A stretch of 22,285 nt of DNA from an uncultured Ruminococcus sp. (GCA_902796865.1 CADBQZ010000019.1:1-22285); one strand, 5' to 3'. Positions 1-8,147 are shown, counted from the stretch's first letter. Notes: a model not told the origin generated them from the letters alone. Translations and numbers: made by a program.

Positions 1-813
1 AAGCTTGCAAAGAAATATTCGTCGGATGATACAGCTTTCGGCGTATTTACTTTCAAAAGCTCCTCTGTTGAAAAGAAGCACGGTGAGGATTACAGTTATA
101 TCTACACCGACAGACAGAAGGAAGAACTGCTTGAAAGTCTCGGTACAGAGGTCATATTTACTCCGAAGATAAGAGAGCTTATGGATATGTCCGGAAAAGA
201 TTTTGCAGGGTATATCTTAAAGGAAAAGTTCAATGCTGCGTATGTCATCTGCGGCGAAAGATTCCGGTTCGGAAAGGGCGCAGGCTGTGGGGCAGATGAG
301 CTTGAAGAATTCGGAAGGATATACGGATTTGAAGTCAAGCGCTGTCCTACCGTTTTGGACGGCAGCGGAAAAATATCCTCGGCAGCAATAAAGGAACATC
401 TTAAAAGCGGAGAGATACCATATGCAAACAAGCTTTTAGGTAAAAAATATTTTATAGAAAGTACAGTGAAAGAGGGCAATCGGATAGGCAGGACAATAAG
501 CTTTCCGACGGCAAATCAGCTTTTTGAAAAAAGACAGGTCATACCGGCTATAGGCTGTTATGCTTCTGTATGTACGGTGGACGGAAAAAAATTCCCGGCA
601 GTCACAAATGTGGGAGTAAAGCCTACCGTTGAGAAAAATATAATGCCTCTTGCAGAGACTCATATATTAGGCTTTGAAGGGGATATATACGGAAAAATGA
701 TAAAGACAGAGCTTTCTGCGTTTATAAGAGCAGAGAGGAAGTTCAGTTCGCTCGAAGCGTTGAAACAGCAGATAAAAAAGGATGTTCTGTCGGCTGAAAA
801 GCTTTTGAAGTAA
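1..813 (+). CDS. ribF: Bifunctional riboflavin kinase / FAD synthetase, 5' end outside window
   Basis: The frame is open from base 1, so the gene starts upstream. 270 codons are visible against a usual family length near 310, so about 40 N-terminal residues, including the first nucleotide-binding motif, are missing. The visible part has the end of the adenylyltransferase domain (an FRFGKGAGCGADEL stretch around residues 92-105). The C-terminal riboflavin kinase domain follows, with GRTISFPTAN, a TNVGVKPTV motif, ETHILGF and the IRAERKF segment near the end. By family knowledge the enzyme phosphorylates riboflavin to FMN and then adenylylates it to FAD in the cytoplasm. No clear intrinsic terminator separates it from the ABC operon 132 bp downstream. 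An internal ATG at 181 is not a credible start, because the protein upstream of it is homologous in style and continuous. Confidence 0.93.
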   Translation, partial: KLAKKYSSDDTAFGVFTFKSSSVEKKHGEDYSYIYTDRQKEELLESLGTEVIFTPKIRELMDMSGKDFAGYILKEKFNAAYVICGERFRFGKGAGCGADELEEFGRIYGFEVKRCPTVLDGSGKISSAAIKEHLKSGEIPYANKLLGKKYFIESTVKEGNRIGRTISFPTANQLFEKRQVIPAIGCYASVCTVDGKKFPAVTNVGVKPTVEKNIMPLAETHILGFEGDIYGKMIKTELSAFIRAERKFSSLEALKQQIKKDVLSAEKLLK

Positions 814-945
814 AAGATTTTTTGAACTTACCGGGCTACCGGCATTTTCACTGGGATTTCATAATGCTGTCACAAATAAGGATTATAATATATGATGCAG
901 TATGTGCAATATTACATCAAAAATATAAAGGAGGCCATCAGATAA

Positions 946-2004
946 ATGATAGAAGTAAAAAATCTCACCAAGCGGTATGGTGAAAAGAAAGCAGTAAATG
1001 ATATAAGCTTTACCGTGCATGATGGTGAAATACTCGGATTTTTAGGACCTAACGGTGCAGGAAAATCCACTACTATGAATATGCTGACGGGGTATATATC
1101 ATCTACTTCGGGAACTGCTGTTATCAATGGCGTCGATATACTTGAAGATCCGATAAAAGCTAAAGCTAATATCGGTTATCTTCCGGAAATACCGCCGCTT
1201 TATATGGATATGACCGTAAAGGCATACCTTAATTTTATTTATGATCTAAAGAAGTGTAAGCTTCCGAGGAAAGAACATCTTACAAGTGTCTGTGATCTTT
1301 GCAGGATAACTGATGTAAAAAACAGGATAATCAAGCATCTTTCAAAGGGCTACAGACAGCGTGTCGGTCTTGCACAGGCACTTGTCGGAAATCCGCCGGT
1401 GCTTATCCTTGATGAACCTACTGTCGGTCTTGACCCGAACCAGATGATCGAGATAAGAAATCTTATCAAAAAGCTCGGAAAGACACATACAGTTATACTT
1501 TCATCGCATATTCTCTATGAGATACAGCAGGTCTGCGACAGGGTCATAATAATAAGCCAGGGAGAGATAGCTGCCGATGATACAGCAGACAATCTTTCAA
1601 AGAAAATGTCTGACGATCATAGACTTATCGTTCGCATCGAAGGCGACAAGGATAAGATATTAAAAGAGCTTAAATCAATGCAGGGCGTAAAATACGCAAG
1701 AGCAGATGTAGAAAAAGAACCCGGTGTTTATGAATACAGCATAGAAGCCGAAGAAGGAATAGATCTAAGACGTGATGTGAGCGCTTTGGCAAGAGAAAAT
1801 GATTTTCCTATACTTATGATGAAGACGGCAGAGCTTACGCTCGAAGATATATTCTTCAAGATAACTATGGGTGAAAGCACAGTACATCTTAAAAAAGCGG
1901 CTGTGAAAGCTGATGATAAAGAGAACGATGATTCTCCGGAAGCTTTGGATACATCGGAAGAAAATGAACAGGATAATACAGAAGAAACGGGAGGCTTAGA
2001 ATAA
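946..2004 (+). CDS. ABC transporter ATP-binding protein, GldA-like
   Basis: This is the ATPase subunit of an ABC-2 type system. Walker A is GPNGAGKST (residues 34-42). The signature is LSKGY (132-136) with RQRVGLAQAL after it. Walker B is VLILDEPTVGLDP, with the catalytic Glu near 157 and the switch His at about 188. The nucleotide-binding domain ends near residue 215. A C-terminal extension of the DUF4162 type follows, then a strongly acidic, low-complexity tail (about 315-352). A clear AAAGGAGG ribosome-binding site at 927-934 supports the ATG at 946. The stop overlaps the next start by one base (TAATG), so the two are translationally coupled. The order ATPase, permease, GldG-like, DUF4340 matches the gliding-motility-type ABC set, which is widespread in non-gliding Firmicutes. 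Its substrate is not known. Confidence 0.9.
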   Translation: MIEVKNLTKRYGEKKAVNDISFTVHDGEILGFLGPNGAGKSTTMNMLTGYISSTSGTAVINGVDILEDPIKAKANIGYLPEIPPLYMDMTVKAYLNFIYDLKKCKLPRKEHLTSVCDLCRITDVKNRIIKHLSKGYRQRVGLAQALVGNPPVLILDEPTVGLDPNQMIEIRNLIKKLGKTHTVILSSHILYEIQQVCDRVIIISQGEIAADDTADNLSKKMSDDHRLIVRIEGDKDKILKELKSMQGVKYARADVEKEPGVYEYSIEAEEGIDLRRDVSALARENDFPILMMKTAELTLEDIFFKITMGESTVHLKKAAVKADDKENDDSPEALDTSEENEQDNTEETGGLE

Positions 2005-2708
2005 TGGGCGCAATATTCAGGAGAGAGTTAGGCTCATTTTTTACTTCGAGCATAGCTTATGTGTTTTTATTTTCATTCTTTATAACATCGGGCTGGATAT
2101 TCTACGGTTCAACAGTCCGCTCGGGAACTTCCGATATGTCGGGATTTTTCACAAGCCTTCTGTTGATAGTTGTAATACTGATACCGGTACTTACAATGAA
2201 ATCGTTCAGTGAAGAGAAAAAACAAAAGACCGATCAGGGACTTCTTACTGCTCCGATAAGCCTTACTTCTATAGTACTCGGCAAATACTTTGCAGTACTC
2301 GTTATGTATCTTATCGGTGTGAGCATAGTACTTCTTTATGCGTGTATACTCGCTGTTTTCGGAAGCGTTGACTGGCTTATGATCATATCCAATTATGCAG
2401 CCCTTGTTATAGTAGGTGCGGCGTTTATAGCAGTAGGTGTGTTCATTTCGTCACTTACAGAGAATCAGGCAGTTGCTGCTATCGGCGGTATAGTATGTCT
2501 TCTTGTATTATATCTTTTAGACCTTTTTGCAAACTTTCTTGATACAAAATATGTTTCAGATGTTTTGAACGCTCTTTCGTTCTACAACAGATATTACGAA
2601 TTTACCTGCGGTATATTCAATCTTTCAAGCGTACTCTTCTATATCAGCACCGCTGTTATATTCAATTTCCTTACTATAAGAGTATTTGAGAAAAAGCGCT
2701 GGAGCTAA
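2004..2708 (+). CDS. ABC-2 type permease, GldF-like
   Basis: This is a 234-residue integral membrane protein with about six hydrophobic segments, the usual size for a GldF-like half permease. The first segment begins at about residue 15 (SSIAYVFLFSFFITSGW). A conserved cytoplasmic stretch MKSFSEEKKQKTDQGLL (about residues 65-81) with an LLTAPIS motif follows; this is typical of ABC-2 permeases and contacts the ATPase. The start codon overlaps the stop of the ATPase gene, and the GldG-like gene starts 15 bp downstream behind a strong ribosome-binding site. The gene is therefore in the middle of a single operon. The likely role is to form the membrane channel powered by the upstream ATPase. The transported molecule cannot be read from the sequence. 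Confidence 0.88.
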   Translation: MGAIFRRELGSFFTSSIAYVFLFSFFITSGWIFYGSTVRSGTSDMSGFFTSLLLIVVILIPVLTMKSFSEEKKQKTDQGLLTAPISLTSIVLGKYFAVLVMYLIGVSIVLLYACILAVFGSVDWLMIISNYAALVIVGAAFIAVGVFISSLTENQAVAAIGGIVCLLVLYLLDLFANFLDTKYVSDVLNALSFYNRYYEFTCGIFNLSSVLFYISTAVIFNFLTIRVFEKKRWS

Positions 2709-2723
2709 GGAGGGTATGTGAAA

Positions 2724-4370
2724 ATGAATAATGAAAGCCAAAAGGAAAGAAAACCTTTTAACAAAAGGAAGCTGAAATATGGTACGGCTGCTACTGTGAT
2801 AACTGTTTTTGTGATAGCTGTGATAGTGTTCATAAACCTTATCGCTGGCATACTTACCGAAAAGAAGGGTCTTAAAATAGACCTTACTTCGGAAAAGTAT
2901 TTTGACATCTCACAGGATACTATTGATTATATAAAGAATATAGATTCTGATGTCACTATCGAGGTATTCTCCAAAAAGGAAGATCTTGAAAACAATAACT
3001 ACTATAAAATGGTAGTAGAGACACTTGCAAAATATGAGCAGAATTCCGATCATATCACGGTAAACTACTATGATATAACACAGAATCCTGATGTTGTAAA
3101 TAAGTATTCGGCAAGCTACGGCGGTGAGCTTTCAAAAGGAAATATCGTTATTGCCTGCGGAGACAGAGTGAAGGTAACATCTCTCGACGGACTTTTCAAT
3201 ATTGAGAGCGCATCAGCATATTCGGCAGGAAGCATAAAGAGCTATAAGGGCGAACAGGAGATCACATCTGCTGTTATGAATGTTACTAATGCCGACCCGA
3301 TAAGCGTTGCTATTATCGCAAAATATAACGGAGAGTCTATTTATCATGCCGATCTGGGATATGCAATGAATTCACTTGTATCGCTCCTCCACAAGAACGG
3401 TTACGAGTATACTGTTGTTGATATCCTTACAGAGGAATTGTCAGATGAAGATTATGACATGGCTATCCTTCCGGCTCCTGTAAATGACCTTACCGCAGAC
3501 AGTATAGATAAGATCGAAGATTTCTTATATAATGACGGAAAACTCGATAAGAACTTTGTTTATATTGCAGATATTTTACAGAGAAAAACACCGAATATCG
3601 ACGATTTCCTTGAAGTATGGGGATTGAAGGTAGGCGGCAATCAGGTCATCGAATCTGAAAGCGACAAGATCCAGCAGATAAATATTGCAAGAAATACCTA
3701 CGGCATGGCACAGCAGGTAAAAGCACCTGTTGCTCAGATATCTGATGAAGAATATAGCGAAGGACTTTCAAATACAAAGCTTCCGATAGTAGCCCCTGCT
3801 TCAAGAAATATCGAGCTTCTGTTCGATACTAATGTTGACAGAACTACTAAGGCAATATTAAAGACATCGTCAAGCTCTATTCTTTATCCTCTTAATATGC
3901 AGGAGACAGAGGAGGTATCACTTGATGCTGATGCCGATGCTGCTTCTGATGAAGACGAAGAAGCCGAGGAAGAAACAGAGGCAGAAGAGGAAACTCAGCC
4001 GGCTACCGAATTTGATGCTGAAAATGCTGAAAGAGGCGAAAATGTCGTTATGGCTGCTGCTGAGAAGACAGCCAATACAAATGGAAGCGAGCATAAGAAT
4101 GTAGTTCTTGCAGTCGGCGGTGCTTCATTTACAGACCCGTGCATAACAGGTGTTTCGACATATAACAATGCAGAATTTATGATAAATGCTATAAACAAGA
4201 TATGCGGTAAGGAAAACAGCATAATAATAGCAGAAAAGAACTTTGAATCGACAGCAATAGATGTTACTGATTCACAGCTCACATTCATTATGTGGCTCAC
4301 AGTTCTCATCATACCGTTTGTGGTCGTTGTCTGCGGAGTAGTTGTATATGTAATGAGGAGAAACAAATGA
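2724..4370 (+). CDS. GldG-like ABC system auxiliary membrane protein
   Basis: A GldG/ABC_transp_aux family protein of about 548 residues. It has one N-terminal membrane segment (about residues 22-44, TVITVFVIAVIVFINLIAG), a large extracytoplasmic domain, and one C-terminal membrane segment ending in MRRNK. The extracytoplasmic region includes the family-typical stretches LTSEKYFDIS and VTIEVFSKKEDLE. An acidic Asp/Glu-rich insertion lies at about residues 392-425, just before the last conserved part. Start choice: AAGGAGG at 2707-2713 sits 10 bases before the ATG at 2724. A GTG at 2718 is only 4 bases away, so ATG is preferred. The stop overlaps the next gene by 4 bases (ATGA). In Bacteroidota GldG works with GldA and GldF; in Firmicutes the role is unknown. 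Confidence 0.85.
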   Translation: MNNESQKERKPFNKRKLKYGTAATVITVFVIAVIVFINLIAGILTEKKGLKIDLTSEKYFDISQDTIDYIKNIDSDVTIEVFSKKEDLENNNYYKMVVETLAKYEQNSDHITVNYYDITQNPDVVNKYSASYGGELSKGNIVIACGDRVKVTSLDGLFNIESASAYSAGSIKSYKGEQEITSAVMNVTNADPISVAIIAKYNGESIYHADLGYAMNSLVSLLHKNGYEYTVVDILTEELSDEDYDMAILPAPVNDLTADSIDKIEDFLYNDGKLDKNFVYIADILQRKTPNIDDFLEVWGLKVGGNQVIESESDKIQQINIARNTYGMAQQVKAPVAQISDEEYSEGLSNTKLPIVAPASRNIELLFDTNVDRTTKAILKTSSSSILYPLNMQETEEVSLDADADAASDEDEEAEEETEAEEETQPATEFDAENAERGENVVMAAAEKTANTNGSEHKNVVLAVGGASFTDPCITGVSTYNNAEFMINAINKICGKENSIIIAEKNFESTAIDVTDSQLTFIMWLTVLIIPFVVVVCGVVVYVMRRNK

Positions 4371-5833
4371 GCAGGAATCTGAAAGCTATAATAGCCTGTG
4401 CAGCTGCACTCGTGATAGTGGGCGGGGGATATACCGCCCTCATGCTCACGGAAGAAAGCGGCAGCAGCTCGTCATCAGCGTCCGAAGGTGAACCGATAGC
4501 CACATCTCATGGCCCGGTCCTTTCACTCGAGAAAACGGATATAAAGTCGATAAGCGTTAAAAATAAGAGCGGCGGATATGAAGGAGTGCCTTCCGGTAAG
4601 ACCGGTGAAGACGGTTTCCCGATCTTTGAGATAAAGGGCATAGAAGACCTTCCTATGAATGAAAGCATTCTTTCATCGCTTCTTAACAACGCTTCAAACG
4701 TAGGCTGTGACAGTGTTGTTGAAGAAAACGCAAAGGATCTTGACAAGTATGGTCTTAAAGATCCACAGGCTGAAGTAACAGTAAAGACCGCAGACGGCGA
4801 AAAAGTCTTATATGTCGGAAATGAATCTCCCGAAAGCGGCGAGACATATTGTATGCTTAAAGGCGAAAAGGAAGTCTTTCTTACAGCATCGTCGGGTATG
4901 AGCGTTTTTGCGAATGCTCCGGAAAATTTCCTTGCGACCGAGCTTATACCTAAAAACGATGATAAAGATGCCGAACTTTCACCGGGAACGATAAAAATAG
5001 TGCGTGACGACCTTGATTATGATATACTGCTTGAAAAGGATACATTCAAGTCTGCAAGCGGCAACAAGGCAGGCACTATGGCTACACATTATATGACAGA
5101 GCCTATATTCTCTTATCTTGATGCTGAAAAGTCACAAAACGCTACACAGGGCTTCTTCGGACTTTCGGCATACAGTGCGGTATATGCTCACCCTACTGAT
5201 GAACAGATAAAGGGCTGCGGACTTGATGCTCCGTCATGCACCGTTTCTGTTGATATGAGCGACGGCAGCAGCTATACTCTTAAAATAGGCAAAAAGCTCG
5301 ATATTGAAAATGGAGAGTACTATGCTCTTATGATAAACGATGTACAGGTCATATACGCTGTATCGGCTGATGATCTTTGCTGGGCATCTATGAAGCTTGG
5401 AGATATAACCTCAAAGATGATATTCGGAACGTTTGTATGGGATGTTGGAAAGCTTACCATAACGGCTGAGAACGGAACAGAGACCGTATTTGAGGGCAAG
5501 GGTACCGATGAGGACAGCTTTGAGGTCACAAAGAACGGCGAAAAATGCAGCAAGGAGAGGTACAAAGAGTTTTATCAGTTCCTGCTCAAAGCCTCTGCCG
5601 AAGAGGTAGAGATGGATGAACAGCCGCAGGGAGAGCCGTATGTGACTGTAGATCTTGAGTCACAGGACGGTCAGGTATCACAGAAGGTAGAATTCTATAA
5701 GTCAGGAAGCAAGAAATGCCTTATCGTTATAAACGGAAGACCATGCTTTAAGTGCAGATCGGCTTATGCAGAGCTTCTGCTGAAAAATCTGTCTGTTTTT
5801 GATTCTGACGAAGCTTTTGTCACAAACTGGTGA
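4367..5833 (+). CDS. DUF4340 domain-containing membrane-anchored protein
   Basis: A 488-residue protein with one N-terminal membrane anchor (about residues 6-27), a Ser-rich linker (SGSSSSSASEG) and a long extracytoplasmic region. The extracytoplasmic region fits the repetitive DUF4340 pattern: KYGLKDPQAEVTVKTADG, with a matching later unit around GCGLDAPSCTVSVDMSDG. The start is the ATG at 4367, which overlaps the previous stop (ATGA) and has GAGGAG at 4355-4360. A frame-open ATG further upstream at 4292 would overlap the previous gene by about 80 bp without a ribosome-binding site and was not used. DUF4340 proteins commonly follow GldG genes, and the 4-base overlap supports a common complex. 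The molecular function is unknown. Confidence 0.85.
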   Translation: MSRNLKAIIACAAALVIVGGGYTALMLTEESGSSSSSASEGEPIATSHGPVLSLEKTDIKSISVKNKSGGYEGVPSGKTGEDGFPIFEIKGIEDLPMNESILSSLLNNASNVGCDSVVEENAKDLDKYGLKDPQAEVTVKTADGEKVLYVGNESPESGETYCMLKGEKEVFLTASSGMSVFANAPENFLATELIPKNDDKDAELSPGTIKIVRDDLDYDILLEKDTFKSASGNKAGTMATHYMTEPIFSYLDAEKSQNATQGFFGLSAYSAVYAHPTDEQIKGCGLDAPSCTVSVDMSDGSSYTLKIGKKLDIENGEYYALMINDVQVIYAVSADDLCWASMKLGDITSKMIFGTFVWDVGKLTITAENGTETVFEGKGTDEDSFEVTKNGEKCSKERYKEFYQFLLKASAEEVEMDEQPQGEPYVTVDLESQDGQVSQKVEFYKSGSKKCLIVINGRPCFKCRSAYAELLLKNLSVFDSDEAFVTNW

Positions 5834-5888
5834 CAGGTATCGACATAATATTCAAAGAAGAAGTGATATGATAAAGAAAGCGCTGTAA

Positions 5889-5940
5889 AGGGCAGAATAT
5901 CTGCCCTGACGGCGGAGAAACAGTTTAAAATAGAAACTGT
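5889..5940 (+). promoter_or_regulatory. Two adjacent perfect hairpins in leader of small-protein gene
   Basis: AGGGCAGA (5889-5896) pairs with TCTGCCCT (5900-5907) across a 3-base loop. ACAGTTT (5920-5926) pairs with AAACTGT (5934-5940) across 7 bases. Neither is followed by a T run, so they do not look like intrinsic terminators. They lie between the DUF4340 stop and the ribosome-binding site of the 93-residue gene. They could protect mRNA ends or control translation; that is inference. Confidence 0.5.
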
Positions 5941-5964
5941 GAAAAATCTAAGGAGGGTGTATCA

Positions 5965-6246
5965 ATGAGCAATTCATTTTTTACATACAAGGGGTATCCT
6001 CTTGTAAGAAGCGATGATGTGATCTATTACGGAAGCATGGCAGATGATTATGTGGTAATGCTTCAGATACTTGATAAGAAAAAAGTAAAAGATATAGACA
6101 TTGCAAGCAAGGTAAAGATCTATAAGATGTCTACCGATCTGACGCTTCCGCCGACAAAGGCTATAACAAAAACAAGCGAAAAAGAAAGCCTTTATGAAGC
6201 TTTGGATCTTGCAAATGCATGGCTTTCAAGAAAATCCAAGAAATAA
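5965..6246 (+). CDS. Conserved small protein of unknown function (93 aa)
   Basis: A 93-residue soluble, basic protein beginning MSNSFFTYKGYPLVRS. It has no signal peptide or membrane segment. It appears to be a compact single domain: alternating beta-type segments (DVIYYGSMADDYVVMLQIL), then a charged middle and a C-terminal helix (LYEALDLANAWLSR). A strong AAGGAGGG ribosome-binding site lies just upstream of the ATG at 5965. Coding character (purine-rich codon starts, strong SD) supports a real gene. Similar short proteins beginning with an FFTYKG-like motif are, as I recall, common hypotheticals in Clostridia, but I cannot assign a function. It lies 131 bp after the Gld-type operon and is closed by an intrinsic terminator, so it may be the last cistron or be transcribed alone. 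Confidence 0.75.
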   Translation: MSNSFFTYKGYPLVRSDDVIYYGSMADDYVVMLQILDKKKVKDIDIASKVKIYKMSTDLTLPPTKAITKTSEKESLYEALDLANAWLSRKSKK

Positions 6247-6267
6247 AAACTTTTATTGGACAAATGT

Positions 6268-6308
6268 CCCCTTTTGAGTGTTTTGCATATATTCAAAAGG
6301 GGCTTTTT
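6268..6308 (+). terminator. Intrinsic terminator after the 93-aa gene
   Basis: CCCCTTTTGA (6268-6277) is perfectly complementary to TCAAAAGGGG (6293-6302), a 10-bp stem. It is followed by CTTTTT. It separates the small-protein gene from the next, independently promoted unit. Confidence 0.85.
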
Positions 6309-6434
6309 GGTTATGTTTACATTGGCTTTGACTAATTTTTGACAATAAGTAATTTAAAAACACAATAATTTCATTAAACTGCATAAAAACATACGCTCTA
6401 GTTGATACAAACTTACAAATCTATCAAAAAGGTA

Positions 6435-6463
6435 TTGACAGGAAGAAAATGTAATGCTATAAT
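6435..6463 (+). promoter_or_regulatory. Sigma-A-type promoter of the c-di-GMP riboswitch unit
   Basis: The -35 TTGACA (6435-6440) and -10 TATAAT (6458-6463) are separated by exactly 17 bases, so both hexamers match consensus. Transcription would start near 6470, about 300 bases before the start codon. This leaves room for the riboswitch and terminator. With a consensus promoter, control is likely exerted after initiation by the leader RNA. Confidence 0.9.
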
Positions 6464-6552
6464 AGGTACATAAGGTAAAGGGAAGTCAGGGCAACAAAAG
6501 CTCTGATAGTTTAAGAATCAAATATAGTTTATGGAGTAATATAAAGTAAATT

Positions 6553-6638
6553 GAATATTTGGCAAACTTATTGAAAAGTAAGGACGCAAAGCCAAGGGTC
6601 TAATCCTCCTCGAAAGGAGGGATGACAGCCGGTTGCAT
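6553..6638 (+). promoter_or_regulatory. Cyclic di-GMP-I (GEMM-I) riboswitch aptamer
   Basis: The core matches the GEMM-I pattern. GGCAAAC (6561-6567) leads into a 6-bp stem capped by a GAAA tetraloop (6573-6576). The hallmark GACGCAAAGCC (6583-6593) and GGGTCTAA (6596-6603) follow. A second stem CCTCCT/AGGAGG (6605-6610, 6615-6620) comes next, then ATGACAGCCGGTTGC (6622-6636). The TTGGC/GCCAA pairing (6559-6563, 6591-6595) closes the first hairpin. The GAAA loop and the CTAA...ATGA element around the second stem are placed as the tetraloop and its receptor. By established knowledge this class binds cyclic di-GMP and controls motility, surface and adhesion genes. Boundaries are approximate. 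Confidence 0.92.
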
Positions 6639-6721
6639 ACACAAAAAAGAAATACCACTGACCGGGTATTTAGAAGTGTATTATCCGCCGCTTTAAGACC
6701 AAATGTCACAAGCGGTTTTTT
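6637..6721 (+). terminator. Riboswitch expression platform with intrinsic terminator
   Basis: CCGCTT (6688-6693) pairs with AAGCGG (6710-6715) and is followed by six T, an intrinsic terminator inside the leader. Between aptamer and terminator there is a longer hairpin: ATACAC (6637-6642) with GTGTAT (6676-6681) outside, and AAATACC (6650-6656) with GGTATTT (6665-6671) inside. Its 5' arm directly abuts the 3' edge of the aptamer, so it may switch with it. Whether c-di-GMP turns expression on or off cannot be decided by eye. Confidence 0.75.
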
Positions 6722-6773
6722 AGTTCCTGTTTTGCAGTAACTTGCCTATCTTGACAAGAAAGAGGGATATGTT

Positions 6774-8072
6774 ATGAAAAAGAAGAACAACAGTAATTTA
6801 AAGAGAATATCAGCAGTTTTAACTACAGCTCTTATGGCAGCTTCTGCAGTAGGTATGTCTGTATCTGCAAGCTCAGCTCAGACAATGAAAGCCTTAAAGG
6901 GAACAAGAACAGTAAAAACAGCTGGAAGGACAACAAAGAAGTCCAAGAGCACAGGTATTAATTTTGAGAATTCATCAGAACAGTCTATCTACCTCGTTGG
7001 TAACGATGCTAAGCCTAATGATGTTGTTGAAGTAGACCTCAGAACACACACAGGCAATACTTGTAACGCTTTTGATGTTGACGTAGAGTTTGATTCAAGA
7101 CTTGAACTCGATAAGGTCGTAGGCGCTTCATCTTACGCTCAGTATGATATGAACGGAAGAAAATTCATTACTATAGTAAACTTCCAGACAGGATTAAGCA
7201 ATTATCAGGATGAGACAGATATAGTTAAGCTTTATTTCAAGGTTCCTAAGAATGCTGAAAACGATTATTATGATGTTAAGTTCAGCCAGGTAACAACTTT
7301 TGCAAATGAAGACGAAGAATATGAAAGCTATCAGGTCGGCAATGCAACTATAAACGTAACAGGCGGCGTTGAAAAGAAGGCAACAGGTTTAGCGCTTAAG
7401 AGCGTTAAGGGCTTAGCAGGACATTATGCAACTGTTGATCTTGTTTCACAGTCGAACAACAGATGTGAAAGCTTTGATATACTCGTTGAATATGATTCAA
7501 GACTTGCTTTAGATAATGACGATGTTCTGATCAATAGCGGCACAGGTTCTTACAATGTATTTGAACAGGACGGCAAGAACTATGTAGCTTTAGTTGGCTT
7601 CAGAATGGACGGCGGCGCATATACTGACGGCGAGTCAATGATGGCATTGAACTTTATTTTACCGGAAGATGCAACAGAAGACGATGAATACGAAGTTAAG
7701 ATCGCTGATGTAACTACTTTTGCAGATGAAAACGGCGATATCGAAAAGTATGAGCTTACAGATGCAGCTATTTCAGTATATGAAAAGAAAGCAGATGAAA
7801 AATTAGGCGAATACAAACTGTTCCAGAAATTTGACGGTAGCGGAAAAGTTGTAGCTTCGGTATTAGGCGTCAGAGGCGATGCAAACGGCGATAACAAGAC
7901 TACTGCAAGCGATGCAGCAACTATAGCAAATGCACTTGCAAACCGTAAGATTGATCTTATCAGCGAAAAGGGTATTGTTTTAGGCGACGTTGACGACAAT
8001 AATAAATTTGATGTAATGGACGCTCTGAAAATAGCTAGACATAAGGCATCTCGTGCAAAGTCATGGGGCTAA
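6774..8072 (+). CDS. Secreted protein with two cohesin-like domains and C-terminal dockerin
   Basis: A 432-residue protein with an N-terminal signal peptide (basic start, hydrophobic core, likely cleavage after VSA at 32 or SSA at 35) and a basic linker. Two tandem homologous beta-rich domains of about 125 residues follow (about 75-198 and 207-335). Matching landmarks in both are AFDVDVEFDSRLELD versus SFDILVEYDSRLALD, and VTTFANEDEEYE versus VTTFADENGDIE. They resemble cohesins, but divergently. A dockerin ends the protein (about 367-432) with two calcium loops: D-A-N-G-D...D at 369-380, and D-V-D-D-N...D in the second. Such an architecture can dock into one scaffoldin while presenting binding sites to others. 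Expression is under a c-di-GMP riboswitch. The cohesin label is moderate; carbohydrate- or surface-binding roles are possible. Confidence 0.82.
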   Translation: MKKKNNSNLKRISAVLTTALMAASAVGMSVSASSAQTMKALKGTRTVKTAGRTTKKSKSTGINFENSSEQSIYLVGNDAKPNDVVEVDLRTHTGNTCNAFDVDVEFDSRLELDKVVGASSYAQYDMNGRKFITIVNFQTGLSNYQDETDIVKLYFKVPKNAENDYYDVKFSQVTTFANEDEEYESYQVGNATINVTGGVEKKATGLALKSVKGLAGHYATVDLVSQSNNRCESFDILVEYDSRLALDNDDVLINSGTGSYNVFEQDGKNYVALVGFRMDGGAYTDGESMMALNFILPEDATEDDEYEVKIADVTTFADENGDIEKYELTDAAISVYEKKADEKLGEYKLFQKFDGSGKVVASVLGVRGDANGDNKTTASDAATIANALANRKIDLISEKGIVLGDVDDNNKFDVMDALKIARHKASRAKSWG

Positions 8073-8118
8073 TAATAAATTGCTTTCCCTAATCATCACA
8101 TAAAATATATTTAAGATA

Positions 8119-8147
8119 AAGGGGATACTTTATAGGTATCCCTTTTG
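8119..8147 (+). terminator. Intrinsic terminator after the cohesin-like/dockerin gene
   Basis: AAGGGGATAC (8119-8128) pairs with GTATCCCTTT (8136-8145) with one G-T wobble and a 7-base loop, and runs into TTTTG. It ends the riboswitch-controlled transcript as a monocistronic unit. Confidence 0.85.

Noticed and set aside
884..889. TATAAT as a promoter for the ABC operon
   Set aside because: No acceptable -35 hexamer lies 16-18 bases upstream, so only a -10-like sequence is present in an AT-rich spacer. The operon may start elsewhere or be read through from ribF.
2718..2723. GTG as start codon of the GldG-like gene
   Set aside because: It is only 4 bases from the AAGGAGG site; the ATG at 2724 has the normal spacing.
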